From Cycas panzhihuaensis (lineage: Eukaryota > Cycadophyta): 64,000 nucleotides of DNA. Where the stretch lies: positions 118,613,741-118,677,740 of the forward strand of contig CM041465.1 of assembly GCA_023213395.1 (NCBI GenBank), given 5' to 3'. Below are positions 11,096 through 22,885 of this stretch, piece after piece. The translations under genes and the position numbers were made by a program. Every line of letters starts with the position of its first letter. Positions within the stretch are counted from its first letter, which is position 1. The notes under the pieces are model-generated. The model was not told the DNA's origin, searched no databases, and worked only from the letters and a program-made list of their open reading frames with translations.

Positions 11096-13715
11096 TCATT
11101 CTTTGTTTCTAGTTGTTGTTACCTTCCTTAAGAACTAGATGTGGAATGATTAGGTATGCTTTGTTTGAAAAATAATGACAATAAAACAACTATTATATAT
11201 CTTATCTCTGGTTCACTTCTTGACTTTATATAATAAGATAATATACATAATGTATGAAGGTTGAAAATAAAATAGAGTACTAGAAAGGTTAATTCTTAAA
11301 AGTGTTTGAGGGAAAATAATTGGGAAAAAAAGAAGGTAAAGAGAAAATAGAGGAAATAAATCTGAGTAAGAATGGAAATAAAATAGAAGAAAATTCTACC
11401 TTCCCTATATGTGTATATGAAAAGAACAATAGATCGATGTCATGATCTTCTTGGGTTGAACTAATAAGCAACGACCTTTATAAAAAATGATAAGGGTTAT
11501 TACTTCACATCATATTTTATTAGTCTTAAGCTAAAAACCCCTCATTAGGGATCCGACCTATATCACTAAGTATACATCTTATGCACTTTCCTACTTACCT
11601 AAGGTTGAAATATTATGAGTATAGTTAAAATATCCTAGCATATAGTTATCCCATTCTTAAGCTTCATATAAGAAGAAAATATAAAAGGTTTATTAACAAG
11701 TAACATTACCATTATAAGATAGATAGGTATATCTTTATTCTATATAATGGAAAATTTATATCAAAATATTAAACAATATGCTTAACTAATTATAACTATT
11801 TTCTAAAATAATTTTCACTTTTTTAAAGATATATTATATATATAATTAGATGCCTAAGTGCTTTGTGTGTTACATAACAAAATCAATTGATACATAATGG
11901 TATGAACATAATAAAAATTAAAGGCCTTAAGAAACAAATGCACTCACCAAGCACATATTAAATTCACTAGATTTGTTACACTTAATAAGGCCTCTTATGA
12001 AAAAAAGCCAATCCCATCCTAATATATATGCGAACATATATAAGAAAGGGAGATAAAAGGAGCAAAATATTATAGAAGAAGAGAAAAGCCTAAAGAAGAA
12101 ATCCTAGAGAAAAGAAAAGCATAGCTACAACTATCATCCCATCCACTAGATCCCTTTTTGACATCTCTTTTGTCTACAAGGAACATCCTTTTATACTAAA
12201 TCATCTTCCCTTGTTCATCTTCATCACTTGTGTTGTAAGTTTAGGTAAAGTTTCTTTGATGACAACTTGAACTTTCACTTCTACTCCATTGATTAACTAC
12301 TACTATACTAAGAAAACATTTTCACTTCCTAATGAAGTAATATGTTATGCACTAAATATTTGGTATGACGACGTCTCTTCATAAGTTGGTGTTACTATTA
12401 TAATAGGGGTAAGTATAGACATTAGAGTAATCATGACCATTGTGGTACTATTAAGAGATCATTTGCAAAACCATTAAAATAATCTTCATGGTATACATTG
12501 TTTAGTAACCACCTTAAAGTTAGCTAATTATAGAAATAACCTTTTCTTTTAGTGTAGGGGCTAGGTTTGAAGCTATGTATTGATGCTACTTTAGCTAATC
12601 TATGGTGTAATTAGTGATTAGAAAAAGATATATAAATAGGTAACTCCATAATTCTAGCCATCCTCTACTTACAATTATCTTCATAACTAGATTTTTACCT
12701 TTTAGGTCAATCCATTACTTGACTATATCTAACTTTACTTCCTTAAATCTAAGTGTTCTTCCACATTATAATATTTAATAAGGGACTACCTTCTTGTTAG
12801 ATATTAACTCATTTTATATTAGACTATTTCTTTATAATTGACTATTTACCTAAGATAACTCATAAATCATCATGTAATTCAAGTCTCCTTTAGCTATCTA
12901 ATAACCAGGGGTATACCACATCTCTTAAACCTTATGTAGAGTTGCTCACCATAACATTCCTCAATTTGTTAAGATGAAAATCACTTTGATCAAATATTTT
13001 ATGATAACACTAAATTATAATTTATATATCTCATATGTTTTTTCCTTGCTTGGGGCCATTAATTTATAGTCTATTAAGTGAGATATGGGTACTTAGAACA
13101 CTTTATTAATTGTAGCTTCTATGATCCAACACTTCCTCCTCATAGGCCAGATTCATTATTATTTTATTAAAATGTCAACATAACCAAAATGATTAGGAGG
13201 TCAACCTAGTATGTTGAGTAATTATACTTTAATTATGAGATGAAAATGAAAATCAAGGACTATAATTTAAGGTGCTTCTTTCAAAACCAAGGGTTCAAAT
13301 TTCATTGGTACTTGGGATGTGACTATCCTATTTTCACTCACATATAGAATTGATAATAAAAAGATAAGCAAGAAGATGTGGTACTTATATTATTAATGGG
13401 CACTAATTACAAAATTGAAGTATACCAAAGGGTTCAAATGGATATAAAAGAGAATTGAAGAGTACCAAAATACTAATCTCATAAGAGAAATTGATTATGA
13501 AACAACCTTTCTCTATAATTCATGGACCTTAAATAGATAAAGAGTGCCTTTCACCTATAATCCTATTGGTGAGTTAAATAACCTTATATTTCATTAGTGG
13601 ATTTAATAATTCATGCATAAAAGTCAGTGACTAGAACTCAACCTCCTAGTGCCTTAATCATGAGTTCTAGTATCCTAGTTTTGTTAATCATATATGGTCA
13701 TGTAATAGGTCCTTT
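11096..13715 (-). mobile_element. Possible 3' LTR of an old gypsy element
   Basis: About 50 bp from 11096 (ATTCTTTGTTTCTAG ... CTTCCTTAAGAACTAG) match the sequence next to the gypsy PBS at 49499-49529 continued at 60324, i.e. the end of that element's 5' LTR. The stretch lies just beyond a minus-strand chromodomain (13735-14009), where a 3' LTR is expected, and a purine-rich run on the minus strand (about 13711-13727) could be the polypurine tract. Beyond the first 50 bp I could not align the two LTR candidates by eye, so the call is tentative. No gene is seen inside. Confidence 0.3.
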
Positions 13716-13734
13716 CCCCTAAGATGATGATTCC

Positions 13735-14009
13735 CCCAAGCAAAGGAGATGTGGATGTTGCTTAACAAAATCTACTAATTCCCAACTTGCCCCATCTGGT
13801 TCATAGTTAGCCTATAGTAGCAAATGCTTAGTAATTATTCCATTTAAAATATGATATTATCTATTGGCTAAGATATATTTTGGGGAATAGAGAGAGTTTG
13901 TTCTTCATCTAACATAGGCAGGACTATTTTTGGAGTTGTGCCTTTTCTAATATATTTCTTAATATAGGAAAATTGGGAAGACATTATAAATATTGGTATT
14001 ATGTAGGAG
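13735..14009 (-). pseudogene. Old gypsy chromovirus: integrase C-terminal end and chromodomain
   Basis: The minus strand reads, with stops and shifts, a chromovirus polyprotein end: a DEEQTL-like spacer (about 13905-13930), PPKYILANR, and a chromodomain end GASWELVDFVKQHP (13750-13800; the family has ATWE...F...HP). It is continuous with the integrase tail at 34051-34290 once the CopA element A3 is removed. The chromodomain guides integration to heterochromatin in chromoviruses. Degenerate and non-functional. Confidence 0.65.
14005..14009. repeat. Target site duplication of A3 (left)
   Basis: AGGAG directly before the left LTR; the identical pentamer follows the right LTR at 34046-34050. It proves A3 is one insertion despite the 12-kb interruption inside it. 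Confidence 0.92.
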
Positions 14010-14321
14010 TGAAGGAAGGATGTATCTAGGAGATAAATCACTCACATGCACATAATAACAATGGAGAATGAAAAAGAAGATGAAATAAGATATGAGAGCA
14101 AGCTTGGAGGTGAAAATGAATAATTACTCCCTCCTTGAGATTTCACCTTTTATTATTGAGGGTGAGCATTAGGGTTAGGATTTTCCTGCCTAATGACATG
14201 AACCTAAAATTACATCTAAATGTATATAAAGTACATTTCATTAAGAGACTAATGCTAATAATATATCCTAAGGTCACATAATTAATCCACATAAATGATC
14301 TTAATACATTAACCTCTTTCA
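14010..14321 (-). mobile_element. A3 3' LTR
   Basis: 312 bp, plus-strand ends TGAAGGAAGG and ACCTCTTTCA (minus strand TG...CA). Near-identical to 33734-34045 and clearly related to 951-1263. Confidence 0.94.
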
Positions 14322-14822
14322 ATCCCCCCCTTAATGGTGCAAGGTTATTTTCAGAAAATCTATTCTATGAGGTCTTTATTTGAGCCTCATTATTACATTA
14401 AAATTCTAAATGACACTTTTGTAGGAAAACCCTCATGGGGAATAAAAAACCATGAACTTTCTAAGATTTATAGCCCCTTTTATAAATCAAAATGGCTAAG
14501 GTGGCTCTTTGATGTAGCCTGATAGCCAAGCAACTTAAATGTGCATCTTAATCAGCTAAGTCTCCATATATTGTTTGGTCATCCCCTATGCCCTTTTAGG
14601 TTTTCACAGGTTCTGATTTTCTAAAACAAGTATAACCCTTATCCTTACATGCCCACATGGGGTTTTCACAAAGAGGATAGAGCAGAGACTTACTCTTATT
14701 CTTCCACGCCCATAAGGGGTTTTCATAAAGATAATAAAGTATGATGATCCTATTGCCATCTTCTTTGATTAATCAAAGATAGAGGCCCTAAGGCTGAGCT
14801 ACCTTCGGAACTATTCAAACTT
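14322..14822 (-). other. A3 polypurine tract and 3' noncoding tract
   Basis: On the minus strand the run TTAAGGGGGGGAT (14322-14334) is the polypurine tract. The tract up to RNase H carries the same GTGAAAACCC/GGGC repeats as A1 and A2 (about 14600-14720). Confidence 0.75.
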
Positions 14823-16400
14823 CACCCTTTACAATGGTTTGGTGAAGATATCGGCCACTTTATCTGCTGTGGGACAGTAATCTAATTGAATTATGTTGTC
14901 ATGAACAAGTTCCCTAATCCTGTGGACTTTCGTACTTATATGTTTGGTACGATCATGGAATACATAATTTTTCTCCATGCAAATTGTTGATTGATTATCC
15001 ACATGAAGACTCGTAGGACTTGTTTGGGTGATATTCAATGTTTCCAATAATTTTCTTAGCCATATCACCTCTTTACTAGTCTTAGAAGCAGGAATGTATT
15101 CAGCTTCAGTAATTAAATCTGTAACTATCTTCTATCATCTGGATCTCCATAATATTGGTGCTATTCTAAGAAATGTTACATACCCATATGTAGATCTTTC
15201 TGTATCTTTATCTCCTACAAAGTCTGAGTCTATTTATGCAGAAAGCTTAAAGTCTGAATTAGGTTCATATAATAGACTATATTTGTTAGTTGTCTTAAGG
15301 TATCTCAATACTTACATTGCTGCCTGCCAATGATTCTGCTTAGGATTTGTCATGTAACGAGTAAGAATACCGATAGAGTGTATAATATCTGGCCTTGTAT
15401 TGGTAGTGCAGATGAGACTACCTACAAGTTTCCTATAGAGTATTGCATCTGCCTCCCTAGTGTCACCTTCAGTTGAGAGTTTGGTATTAGGGTCCATAGG
15501 TAACATCACTGGTCAAGAATCTTCTAACTAAAACTTAGTTAGAAGATCGTTGATGTATTTTTCTTGGGAGAGGAAAAATTTTCCATTCTTTTGTGTTACT
15601 TTAATTCCCAAGTAATATTTCATCAAACTAAGGTCAGATAATTTGAACGTTTTTCCAAGGTCCTTTTTTAGCTAGCTTATTACCTGTTCACTATTACCCG
15701 TTACTAGCATGTCATCCACAAAGATTATAAGATAAGTGACTTCATCCTTATGGCACTTGATGAACAGCGTTACATCAATATCTTGATAGTCACAAACCTC
15801 ATATCCAAGTGATGAATAGCGTTGCATCAATATCTTGATAGTCACAAACCTCATATCCAAGTTGCCTCATCCTTTCAGACAACTTGGCAAACCAAGCGTG
15901 AGGGGCTTATCTAAGGCCATACAAGGACTTTCTGAGCCTGCAAACCTTATGCTCTTGACCTTCGATCTCATATCCTTCTGGCTGAGCTATGTAAATTTCT
16001 TCTTCAAGATCTCCATTGAGAAACGTGGTCTTAATATCGAGTTGGTGGATTTTCTAACCCTATTGGGCAGCCAAGGCCACAAGAGTTCTAATTGTAGGCC
16101 ACTTGGTTATAGGTGCAAAGACTTCAGTGTAGTCAATACCTTCTCTTTGTATAAATCCTTTAGCTACCAACCTCGCCTTGTATTTTTTAAGGGTGCCATC
16201 TAATCTATATTTATTTTTAAACACCCATTTAGTTTGAACTACCTTTTTGCCAAGTGGTAGATCAACGAGCTCCCATGTACCGTCCTTAATAAGAGATTGG
16301 TACTCTTCATTCATGGCGTTTCTCTAAGTTGTATGCTTTATAGCTTCTTGGTATGTTAAGGGCTCTTCATTAAGAATAAGGTGTAATTCAGCTGGTTCAA
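14823..16400 (-). pseudogene. A3 copia reverse transcriptase and RNase H
   Basis: Read from right to left: RT start with MNEEYQSLIKDGTWELVDLP and KTKWVFKNKYRLDGT-like blocks (16060-16314, unbroken), KARLVAKGF, FAPITKW, then the catalytic block FVDDML (about 15706-15723) followed by VTGNSEQV. RNase H follows with LVGSLICTTNTRPDI (about 15415) and ends with STICMEKN, RTKHIS and ADIFTKPL (14829-15068). The aspartates of FVDD are kept, but stops, shifts and a 52-bp tandem duplication (15759-15862) break the frame. Products would copy element RNA to cDNA; this copy is dead. Confidence 0.9.
15759..15862. repeat. 52-bp tandem duplication inside A3 RT
   Basis: Two head-to-tail copies (15759-15810 and 15811-15862) of the segment GATGAA(C/T)AGCGTT ... 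CATATCCAAGT, differing at two positions. As 52 is not a multiple of three it shifts the RT frame just before the catalytic block. Confidence 0.93.
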
Positions 16401-17840
16401 GCTCAGTATATAATGATTTCTACATCCTTGCTCTATGGGCACTTTGAGTGCCAGTTTTGCCCACCTCATCTCGTTGTATGTCCTTATTGAGATAGCGAGC
16501 TTCTCGAGATATTTGAGTTGGGAATGATGTCCTCATTTTCCCAACTTCTTGGTTCTTATCATATTTGTTAAAATTATAATTTTATAAGGAGGATGTTGAT
16601 GTTCCTGAGGAAGATGGTCCTTCTACCAATGTTTTGTCTTTGTTAACTAAAGGTGGAGAGGATGGTTCTTCTATAATGGCTTTGCCTTTATCAACTCTAT
16701 TATCTTCAAAAGATGGTATTGGATGTGCACTCATTTATTCAGAGTCACAACTTATATCCTCTAAGGCTTTATTATCAGTGTCCAACATTTGGAGTAATTT
16801 ATGTCTGTCCACCCCTTAAATTTTGGAATCTAAACATCATACTTGATAATATTATTGTAGTAGCGTGAGGGCACTATGGAGTCTAATTTAAGTAATTAAT
16901 CCTCTGACTCCACAAAAATAACAACTCTTGTAATGATAATTTTTCGTTGTGAAGATATGAAGACCTTATACCCTTTCTTATCCATAGGGTATCCAACAAA
17001 GATGTCTTTAAGTGCCCTTGGTTGGATTTTATTTCGATCTGCATCCAGAATATGGGCATAGCATGTAGAGCCAAAAATTGTAAAGTAGTGAATAATGGGA
17101 GCTTGTCCTGACCACTTTTTATTAGGTGATTATACTTCCTTTGATGGGCTAATAACATTGATACAATAAATGACTGTCTAGATTGCTTCAGCCCATAGAT
17201 AGGCAAGTACATTTTTATATATTAACATAGCACAAGCCATGTTCATGATTGTTCTATTCATGTACTCAACAACTCCATTTTGCTGTGGAGTACCTGCTAC
17301 TATTGTTTGATGCTTGATGCTATTATCTTAAAGGTAGCTTTCAAACTCATGTAAGGTATATTCACCACTATTATCAGTTCGAAGACATTTAAGTTAATAA
17401 CCTGACTCTTTTTTAGTGAGGTCTTTAAATTCCTTGAATATACGGAATGCTTCATCTTTCTTGTGTAGAAAAGCTACCCATACTTTTCTAGTGAAATCAT
17501 CAATGAAAGAGATGTAATATAGCTTACCCTTTAGTGAAGGAATGGGTATTGGCCTACACAAATCAGAATGTACTAATTGTAATAGATGGCTTAATTTCTA
17601 CTGACTTTTGGGAAAGGCTTGTCGATGAGATTTGGCAATGATACAAGCTTCACATTTAAAGGGCTTAGAGGAAAACTTTGGAAGGTTTAGAAGAGTATTA
17701 GAAAGATCTCTAAGTTTATCAATATGAACATGGCCCATACGAGCATGCCAAAGAGCTTCTGGTGACAATGTTGGATGGGTCAGGATAGAATTAAATGCAA
17801 ATTCTTCATCAGCACAAGGGCTTTGGGCACAATGGGCTTA
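16401..17840 (-). pseudogene. A3 copia integrase
   Basis: The minus strand, in shifting frames, gives the copia integrase core and C-terminal part: a VEYMNRT-like block with the ACAML helix (about 17215-17270), KKWSGQAP, then HYFTIFGSTCYAHI and KIQPRALKDIFVGYPMDKKGYKVF (about 16930-17130), the usual copia C-terminal signature. The N-terminal HHCC part lies near 17640-17750 (HARMGH-like). The linker to RT (16401-16880) is acidic and Ser-rich. Enzyme role: cutting and joining of LTR ends into target DNA. Stops throughout, so inactive. Confidence 0.82.
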
Positions 17841-18494
17841 AGAAGATGGAGAGCCATTCAATTGAAATAGTTTGCTAGAGAGATGTCTAATCAAAACCAC
17901 CTGATTAGTTAGAGGATGAATGACCTTAAGAGTCTGGTCATTTGTGGTTACGCTCAGATCAAATTCATGAGAAACAAGTGTAGATAAAGAGAGTAGGTTT
18001 TGTTTGAGACTGGGTATGTATAAGACATCAAGCAATGTAAAATCTTCTAAGTTGGGAGTTTCAGGCAAATGTTACCAATTCCTTTAACAAGTTGTTATGA
18101 TTTATCAGCCATGTGAACAACTCCATAAATATTTGAGTCAAATGTTTGATATAGACTACGATTGCATGTCATATGTTGAGTTGGTCCTGTGTCCATGATC
18201 TACTGTCCATCGATTGAAGCCACACTATTGGCAATTCTAATAGGGCTTAGTATTGGTGAAGGGAATTCACAGGTGATATATCCACACCGAGCTTCAAAGT
18301 ATCTCTTTGGTTGGTCAATGGCATTTGATACTGAAGATTCCTCAATTCTTTGAATGTGTACTTATACAAAACCTGCATCACTAAAGGATTCTTCATAAGT
18401 TTCTTCAACATTGTGAGCTCGATGTTTTGGTTAGAACTTGGCCAATTTATAAGTGGAAGTTCCGTAATCTTTTGCTAAGTGTCTTTTACAGTTA
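17838..18494 (-). pseudogene. A3 copia protease region and start of gag zinc knuckle
   Basis: The open part 17838-18068 encodes the protease/integrase linker (LLDVLYIPSLKQNLLSLS, a copia hallmark). Upstream, to about 18410, the frame is degraded but holds protease-like DTGPT and VA.DGQ... blocks near 18180-18215. At 18430-18494 the minus strand encodes the second half of a CCHC zinc knuckle (NCKRHLAKDY), whose last zinc ligand Cys is Tyr. The knuckle is cut at 18495-18499 by TN1; its first part lies at 30834. Confidence 0.78.
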
Positions 18495-18499
18495 CACCA
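18495..18499. repeat. Target site duplication of TN1 (left)
   Basis: CACCA before the left LTR; CACCG follows the right LTR (30829-30833). The single difference is G to A at what would be a CpG, as expected from deamination of methylated cytosine. Confidence 0.75.
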
Positions 18500-21129
18500 T
18501 GAAATGATTCTCACGGGGTGGTTTCCTACTCTTAGCAAGGTATGACTATATAGGACTAAGTCAGGCTATGAATCAGATTGAATAGTAAGGAATCACCATG
18601 TAGGACATCCATGCACTGGAGTGCAGATTCGGGACCTGCAAAGGTGCTTAATTGCTTCTAGGTGATCTGGGAGAGGGATGCAAGGTGAGGCCTTGGGTTG
18701 TCTCGAAAGGCGAGGCCCTCCTACCCCTTGAATGGCCAGGAAGAGGAAGAAAGGACCTAGCAGGCTTAAAGAGGAGAGAAGGTAGTACGTAGGTGGGGTG
18801 CATGTAGGGTGATGTCTATGTACAAGCTAATCAAAGGAGCAAGAAATGGGTAGCTCATGTCTAAGGGAGACTATCTATATGTAACAAAATAACTATGAAG
18901 AAAAAACAAACATGCAAATGCGCAGATGTGTTCTTTCCCTTTTCTTCATTTCCTATGTGTTTTTAATATGCACGCACATGCATAGGAAACAATGCTATAG
19001 GAAAAGGGACAAAAGAGAAAGAGAGAAATACCTGGATCTGGTGCTTGAATGAAGCGCTGTGAATCCTGTTGCTTTACACGCCTTCCCACTCCACTTGTCA
19101 CATGGGTGAGACCAACCAGTGATGGTTGTCGTAAGTAGCCGAAGGGGGCTAACTTACCTCCCCAATGTATGTAAAAAGTAAAACAAAGTAGTAAGGAAGG
19201 GAAATAAAGAAAAGCAATAAATAAGAAACAAACCTATTAACTGACTTATCTCATGTGTAACTCCACAATCGCAAGATCTGCCATTCAAACATACAAGTTT
19301 CTCCCTCTCAAAAGAAGGGATACAAAGTATATCTAATATATATGCTTAAATATGGAAGAGTTGAAATCAAACTAAATCAAAACATATGCATATTATTCTA
19401 AAGGAAAAAACTCCAAACAAGATTCCAACAAACAACCACATTAACCAGTACCTAAATAAAGGAGTTAGCCTTAGAATGGCTAGCTCACCCACGGAAATCC
19501 CTATGTGGCCTCAGGGAAGGAGAGATGAACTACAATGATGACATAGGATAGTAAGCAAAAAGGGAGAAAAATAGCAGGACAACGTGTAAGCATACCCAAA
19601 AGAACGAGGTGCTATGAGCAGTAGATCATCCAGTGGGATGGGCTGTAGGTTATGAACCAACAAGGAGTGGTTTTGGGGCTTATGAGGTACCCAAAACTAG
19701 CAAATGAGAGGCTGGAACCAGTGTGGAAAAGGGCTACTAATGCTAGTTCAGATTTGGGGAGTAGGTTCCCAAGTCCCTGGCCAAACTTCAAGGGAGGCAA
19801 TAGGTGTTGGGGGAAAGAAAAGAAGGGTTTGGACCCTTGGGGAGAAGGTCTGCAAGGGGGACTGGCCCCATCTTTCTCCCTCCACTTTCCTTTGTGTCAC
19901 CCCCTCTGCATAGCCACCTTAAAGTGGTCTTGTAGGACAGTAAAGAGAAGCACTACAACACCCAAATACAAAGATCTAGTGCTAACTAGGTACAGAGTTA
20001 AAGAAGGTAAATGAACCTAGTACTTATTCATAAAATGATAAGGAAAGAGCATAAAACCTTAAGGCAAATATGGAGGATACCTTATGGCAGAGAGTGAGAG
20101 TTTATGGCTGCTAGAAAATAGTAGAAAAGATCTGTACTTAACAGGGTTTGATGGCTGGTTTTGGAGGAGAGGCCATTATGAGAAATACCACTACGATTTG
20201 GGACCTTAAAGCTTCCTTCTTGGAGAATCCTATAAATGCCCTTCCTTGCCACTGTATGAACCTGCAAAAAGAGGCCTAAAACTGTTAGTGCTAAGCCCGA
20301 GATGCAGCAATGACCTCTGTGTGAAGAGTAGCAGCTAAAAAGTATGCCTGCCTGCAGTAGTTGGAGGAGAGCTGTAGGAGTTGCATAAAAAAAAAAATGA
20401 ATGAAGAAGAGGAAAGAATGAGTAACTTTTTGGTTTTTATCCGTTACTGACCCTAAGTGAACGTTGAGAGTCACGGGGAAGAAGAAACACACAGATGCCA
20501 CATGGTAGTTCTGCAAAAAGAGTAGGAATTGTCACGTGACATTTAAAAAACTGTTTTGAACAGTCGTACCATGGTAAACATCGTAGTACTGTGGCAAATA
20601 TTATGGTACTGCTAAGTTTATAGCAGTGCGAACCTAAAGGCAAAAATCAAGCCAGAAATAGGGTCTGGAGCTAAACAAGGAGTAAGTTAGGGCTGAACAA
20701 GCTAGGAATGGGTGCCCAGGTGACTAACAAGTGGTCAAGAAAGAGAGACGGGTCTTGATCGAGGATCCAATCATACTCAGAAAGTAACCCTAAGGATAGG
20801 CTGGATGCTGTCAAAGGCGAAATGCGACTGGCTAAGGTATCCTAAGAGGCTATGGAGATGATGTGGGTGGCTATGTGCTATATGGGGTGTAGCACTTGCT
20901 GAAGAATGCCCCCACTGTGGGTCGTCATAGGATGAGTGGCGTGCGACAGGCACATGTAGTGTGATCAAGCAAGAAAGCAATGCAATCATGCAAATGGTAG
21001 GCAAGCATGCGTCAAGCAATTTATACTAAGTAACCTCAACCAAATAGGAGTGAAGAGACGAGTAAGAACATATACCTAGGCTTACCTAGGTCGATGCATC
21101 TTGAGTCCATTCCCGGTAGCTAGGAAACA
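18500..21129 (-). mobile_element. TN1 3' LTR
   Basis: 2630 bp, nearly collinear with 28191-30828. ORFs inside (such as 20082-20516 on minus) are not shared as open frames by the other copy and are treated as chance. It holds a hairpin with a CACGTG core and a 20-bp-period palindrome array (20500-20630). Confidence 0.9.
20498..20630 (-). promoter_or_regulatory. Hairpin and 20-bp palindrome array in TN1 LTR (copy 1)
   Basis: An imperfect inverted repeat (about 20499-20540, ending in CACGTG) is followed by three 20-bp units starting at 20567, 20587 and 20607. Units begin TACYRYGG/TACTGC and the last is a near-perfect palindrome TACTGCTAAGTTTATAGCAG in its arms. The array lies about 500 bp inside the LTR from its transcriptional start side. 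Conservation of the 20-bp period in three more LTRs suggests a transcription factor site cluster; that role is inferred. Confidence 0.5.
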
Positions 21130-21141
21130 CTGCCCCCTTGG
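21130..21141 (-). other. TN1 polypurine tract
   Basis: The minus strand reads CCAAGGGGGCAG immediately before the 3' LTR, the usual position of the plus-strand primer. Confidence 0.75.
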
Positions 21142-21430
21142 CAGTAGAACCTCGTCGCTCGGAAGCGTGGTGTGATGGCGAATATTGACAACCCAAAAAC
21201 TATCAGTAGCACATACATATATATATATATATAAACAAACCATGAACAACATATGGACCAAGGACGTCAGCAAGTGTTGTGGTAGAACATGTGGACAAGG
21301 GAGACAGAGATGAGGGCGACATAGGGGCTGCCTATGCATCATTTAAAGGTCGACCTGTAAGTGAAGAAAGAAAATGAGGGGGATGCCCCCCATTGCTGAA
21401 ATGTAACGAATGATATGAGGGCACCTGAAA

Positions 21431-22042
21431 CTAAATAAGCAAATCAGAATATAGGCGACTAGGGGCTTGGGCACGGGCTGGCCAAGCAAGTCCCTCAAAG
21501 GTGGTCGCTAAGAAGAGGTAGGCAATGCTCAAGGATGAGGCAGTAAGGTGCCCCGCCTCAACATTGAGGTCCCAGGGGATGTGCTGAATGTTAATTGATG
21601 AAAAGCAGGCCAAGAGAGATCTGGCTATTGAAGCGAGGATTCTCAAGTAAGGGTATCGCACCTAGTAAACTTGGGTGAGATGGGACAGAACAACTTGAGA
21701 ATTGCAAAGCAAAATGATAGGTCTGTTATGGAAATCGAGAGTGTTAGTAAGGGCTTCAATAACGGTCATGTACTTGGCTTTGTTATTGGTTGCTTTAGGG
21801 AGGAAAATCCCAGAACGTAGGAAATTGTGTCTCGAGGGGCTGCAAAGGATCCAAGCAACGATAGAAGGTCCAGAGTTACCATGGCTTCTGTCATCGGTCA
21901 ATATGTAGAAGGACATGAGTGAATACAAAATCCCAGGGGTAACAATCAATAATAGAGCAAAAGAGATACTCGAAAGGCAAGCAATAAGTAGCCATAAAGG
22001 GTAGGAGGACCTAGCAATGAGGCTACCCAAGGATGAAAGCAA
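21431..22042 (-). pseudogene. TN1 archaeal-type RNase H (aRNH) domain
   Basis: About 190 codons in one frame with a single TAG at the Y-V junction (near 21661). RNase H signatures in order: YILTDDRS (first Asp kept), GIFLPKATNNKAKY (helix carrying the catalytic Glu, here Lys), IILLCNSQVVLSHLTQVY (catalytic Asp replaced by Asn), VRYPYLRILASIARSLL, and IQHIPWDLNVEAGHL (last Asp replaced by Gly). This is the second RNase H type known from Tat-lineage gypsy elements. It abuts the 3' LTR with no RT or integrase beside it. Three of four acidic residues are lost, so the copy is inactive; TN2 keeps them. Confidence 0.8.
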
Positions 22043-22885
22043 GCGGTCTGACCGCTACCCGAGAGTTCGTGAAAAGAAAGGTGCCCTGGATGAGGGAGCA
22101 CTCCCTTTAGAGACCCCAAGAGCAAAAAAGGGCTGCGAAAATGAGTTCAGGATGGTGAAATGAGCCAAATGAGTATAAAGTCAGGCATGCATAGGAGTGG
22201 CATACAAAACGAGACAGAAGGGCCCTGGGAAAAAGTGCAATAATAAGGTGCCATAAATGCACTTGTAAGAGAGGGCAAAAAGGGCATCAAAAGAGCATAA
22301 CGGGCGATAAGGCCAGAAAGCAAAGGTGATCAGGGAAACAGGACGGTTCCAACGACTGTCACAAGAGTAAAAATGGAGGCAGTACCCGTCAAGACCCCCA
22401 CTTATATAAGGAAATTTGAATAGAAAACAGATTCATTTTCACCAGCTCTCGTGAGAAACTAGAGCTATTTCCTTACACAGCGGAGTGTCGCCCGACTTTG
22501 GAGGCATGCGGGAAAAGATCAGACCATTGGATCTGAGTGCAGAGAGAGCCAGCAGGATCAATAGGACGTGATGGTGATAGTTAGACCAAATCTAGTGAGT
22601 GGATCTTACAAAACCCATCTCTTTTCACAGTGATGAGGGCCCGCAGGCTACGGATCATGAGGAGATCCTGAGAGGTGATAGTTGAGCTAGTCCTCGCGAG
22701 GAGAGAGGCCCAGGCAGAGGTTGTACCTGAGGAGGAGGTACCAGTAGCTGGTAGGGAGCTAAGATGAGAGATCATCGCATGAGTAGAGGAGCTAGCGGCC
22801 ACAGTAGGTGAGGCCTAACCATTTCCTTAGTCGTTTGATAGCCAAAGAGATAGTTTGATTTGGTTTCATCATGGTATACAGTTGA
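22043..22885. other. TN1 spacer between aRNH and antisense ORF
   Basis: About 840 bp without a clear domain. A plus-strand frame around 22630-22800 (Arg/Glu/Val-rich, with stops) may be the upstream part of the antisense ORF. The left end of this spacer is the border beyond which TN2 lacks homologous sequence. Confidence 0.45.

Noticed and set aside
15835-16203. 122-codon plus-strand ORF
   Set aside because: Antisense shadow of the copia RT encoded on the minus strand over the same bases.
16883-17212. 109-codon minus-strand ORF as a separate gene
   Set aside because: Off-frame reading of the A3 integrase; the integrase motifs appear in another frame of the same strand.
19612-20014. Plus and minus ORFs conserved between 19612-20014 and 29273-29626
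   Set aside because: They recur only because the two TN1 LTRs are copies of each other; frames shift between them and no domain is seen.
20082-20516. 144-codon minus-strand ORF in TN1 LTR
   Set aside because: Only partly open in the other LTR (29961-30200), no domain, and overlaps the conserved hairpin.
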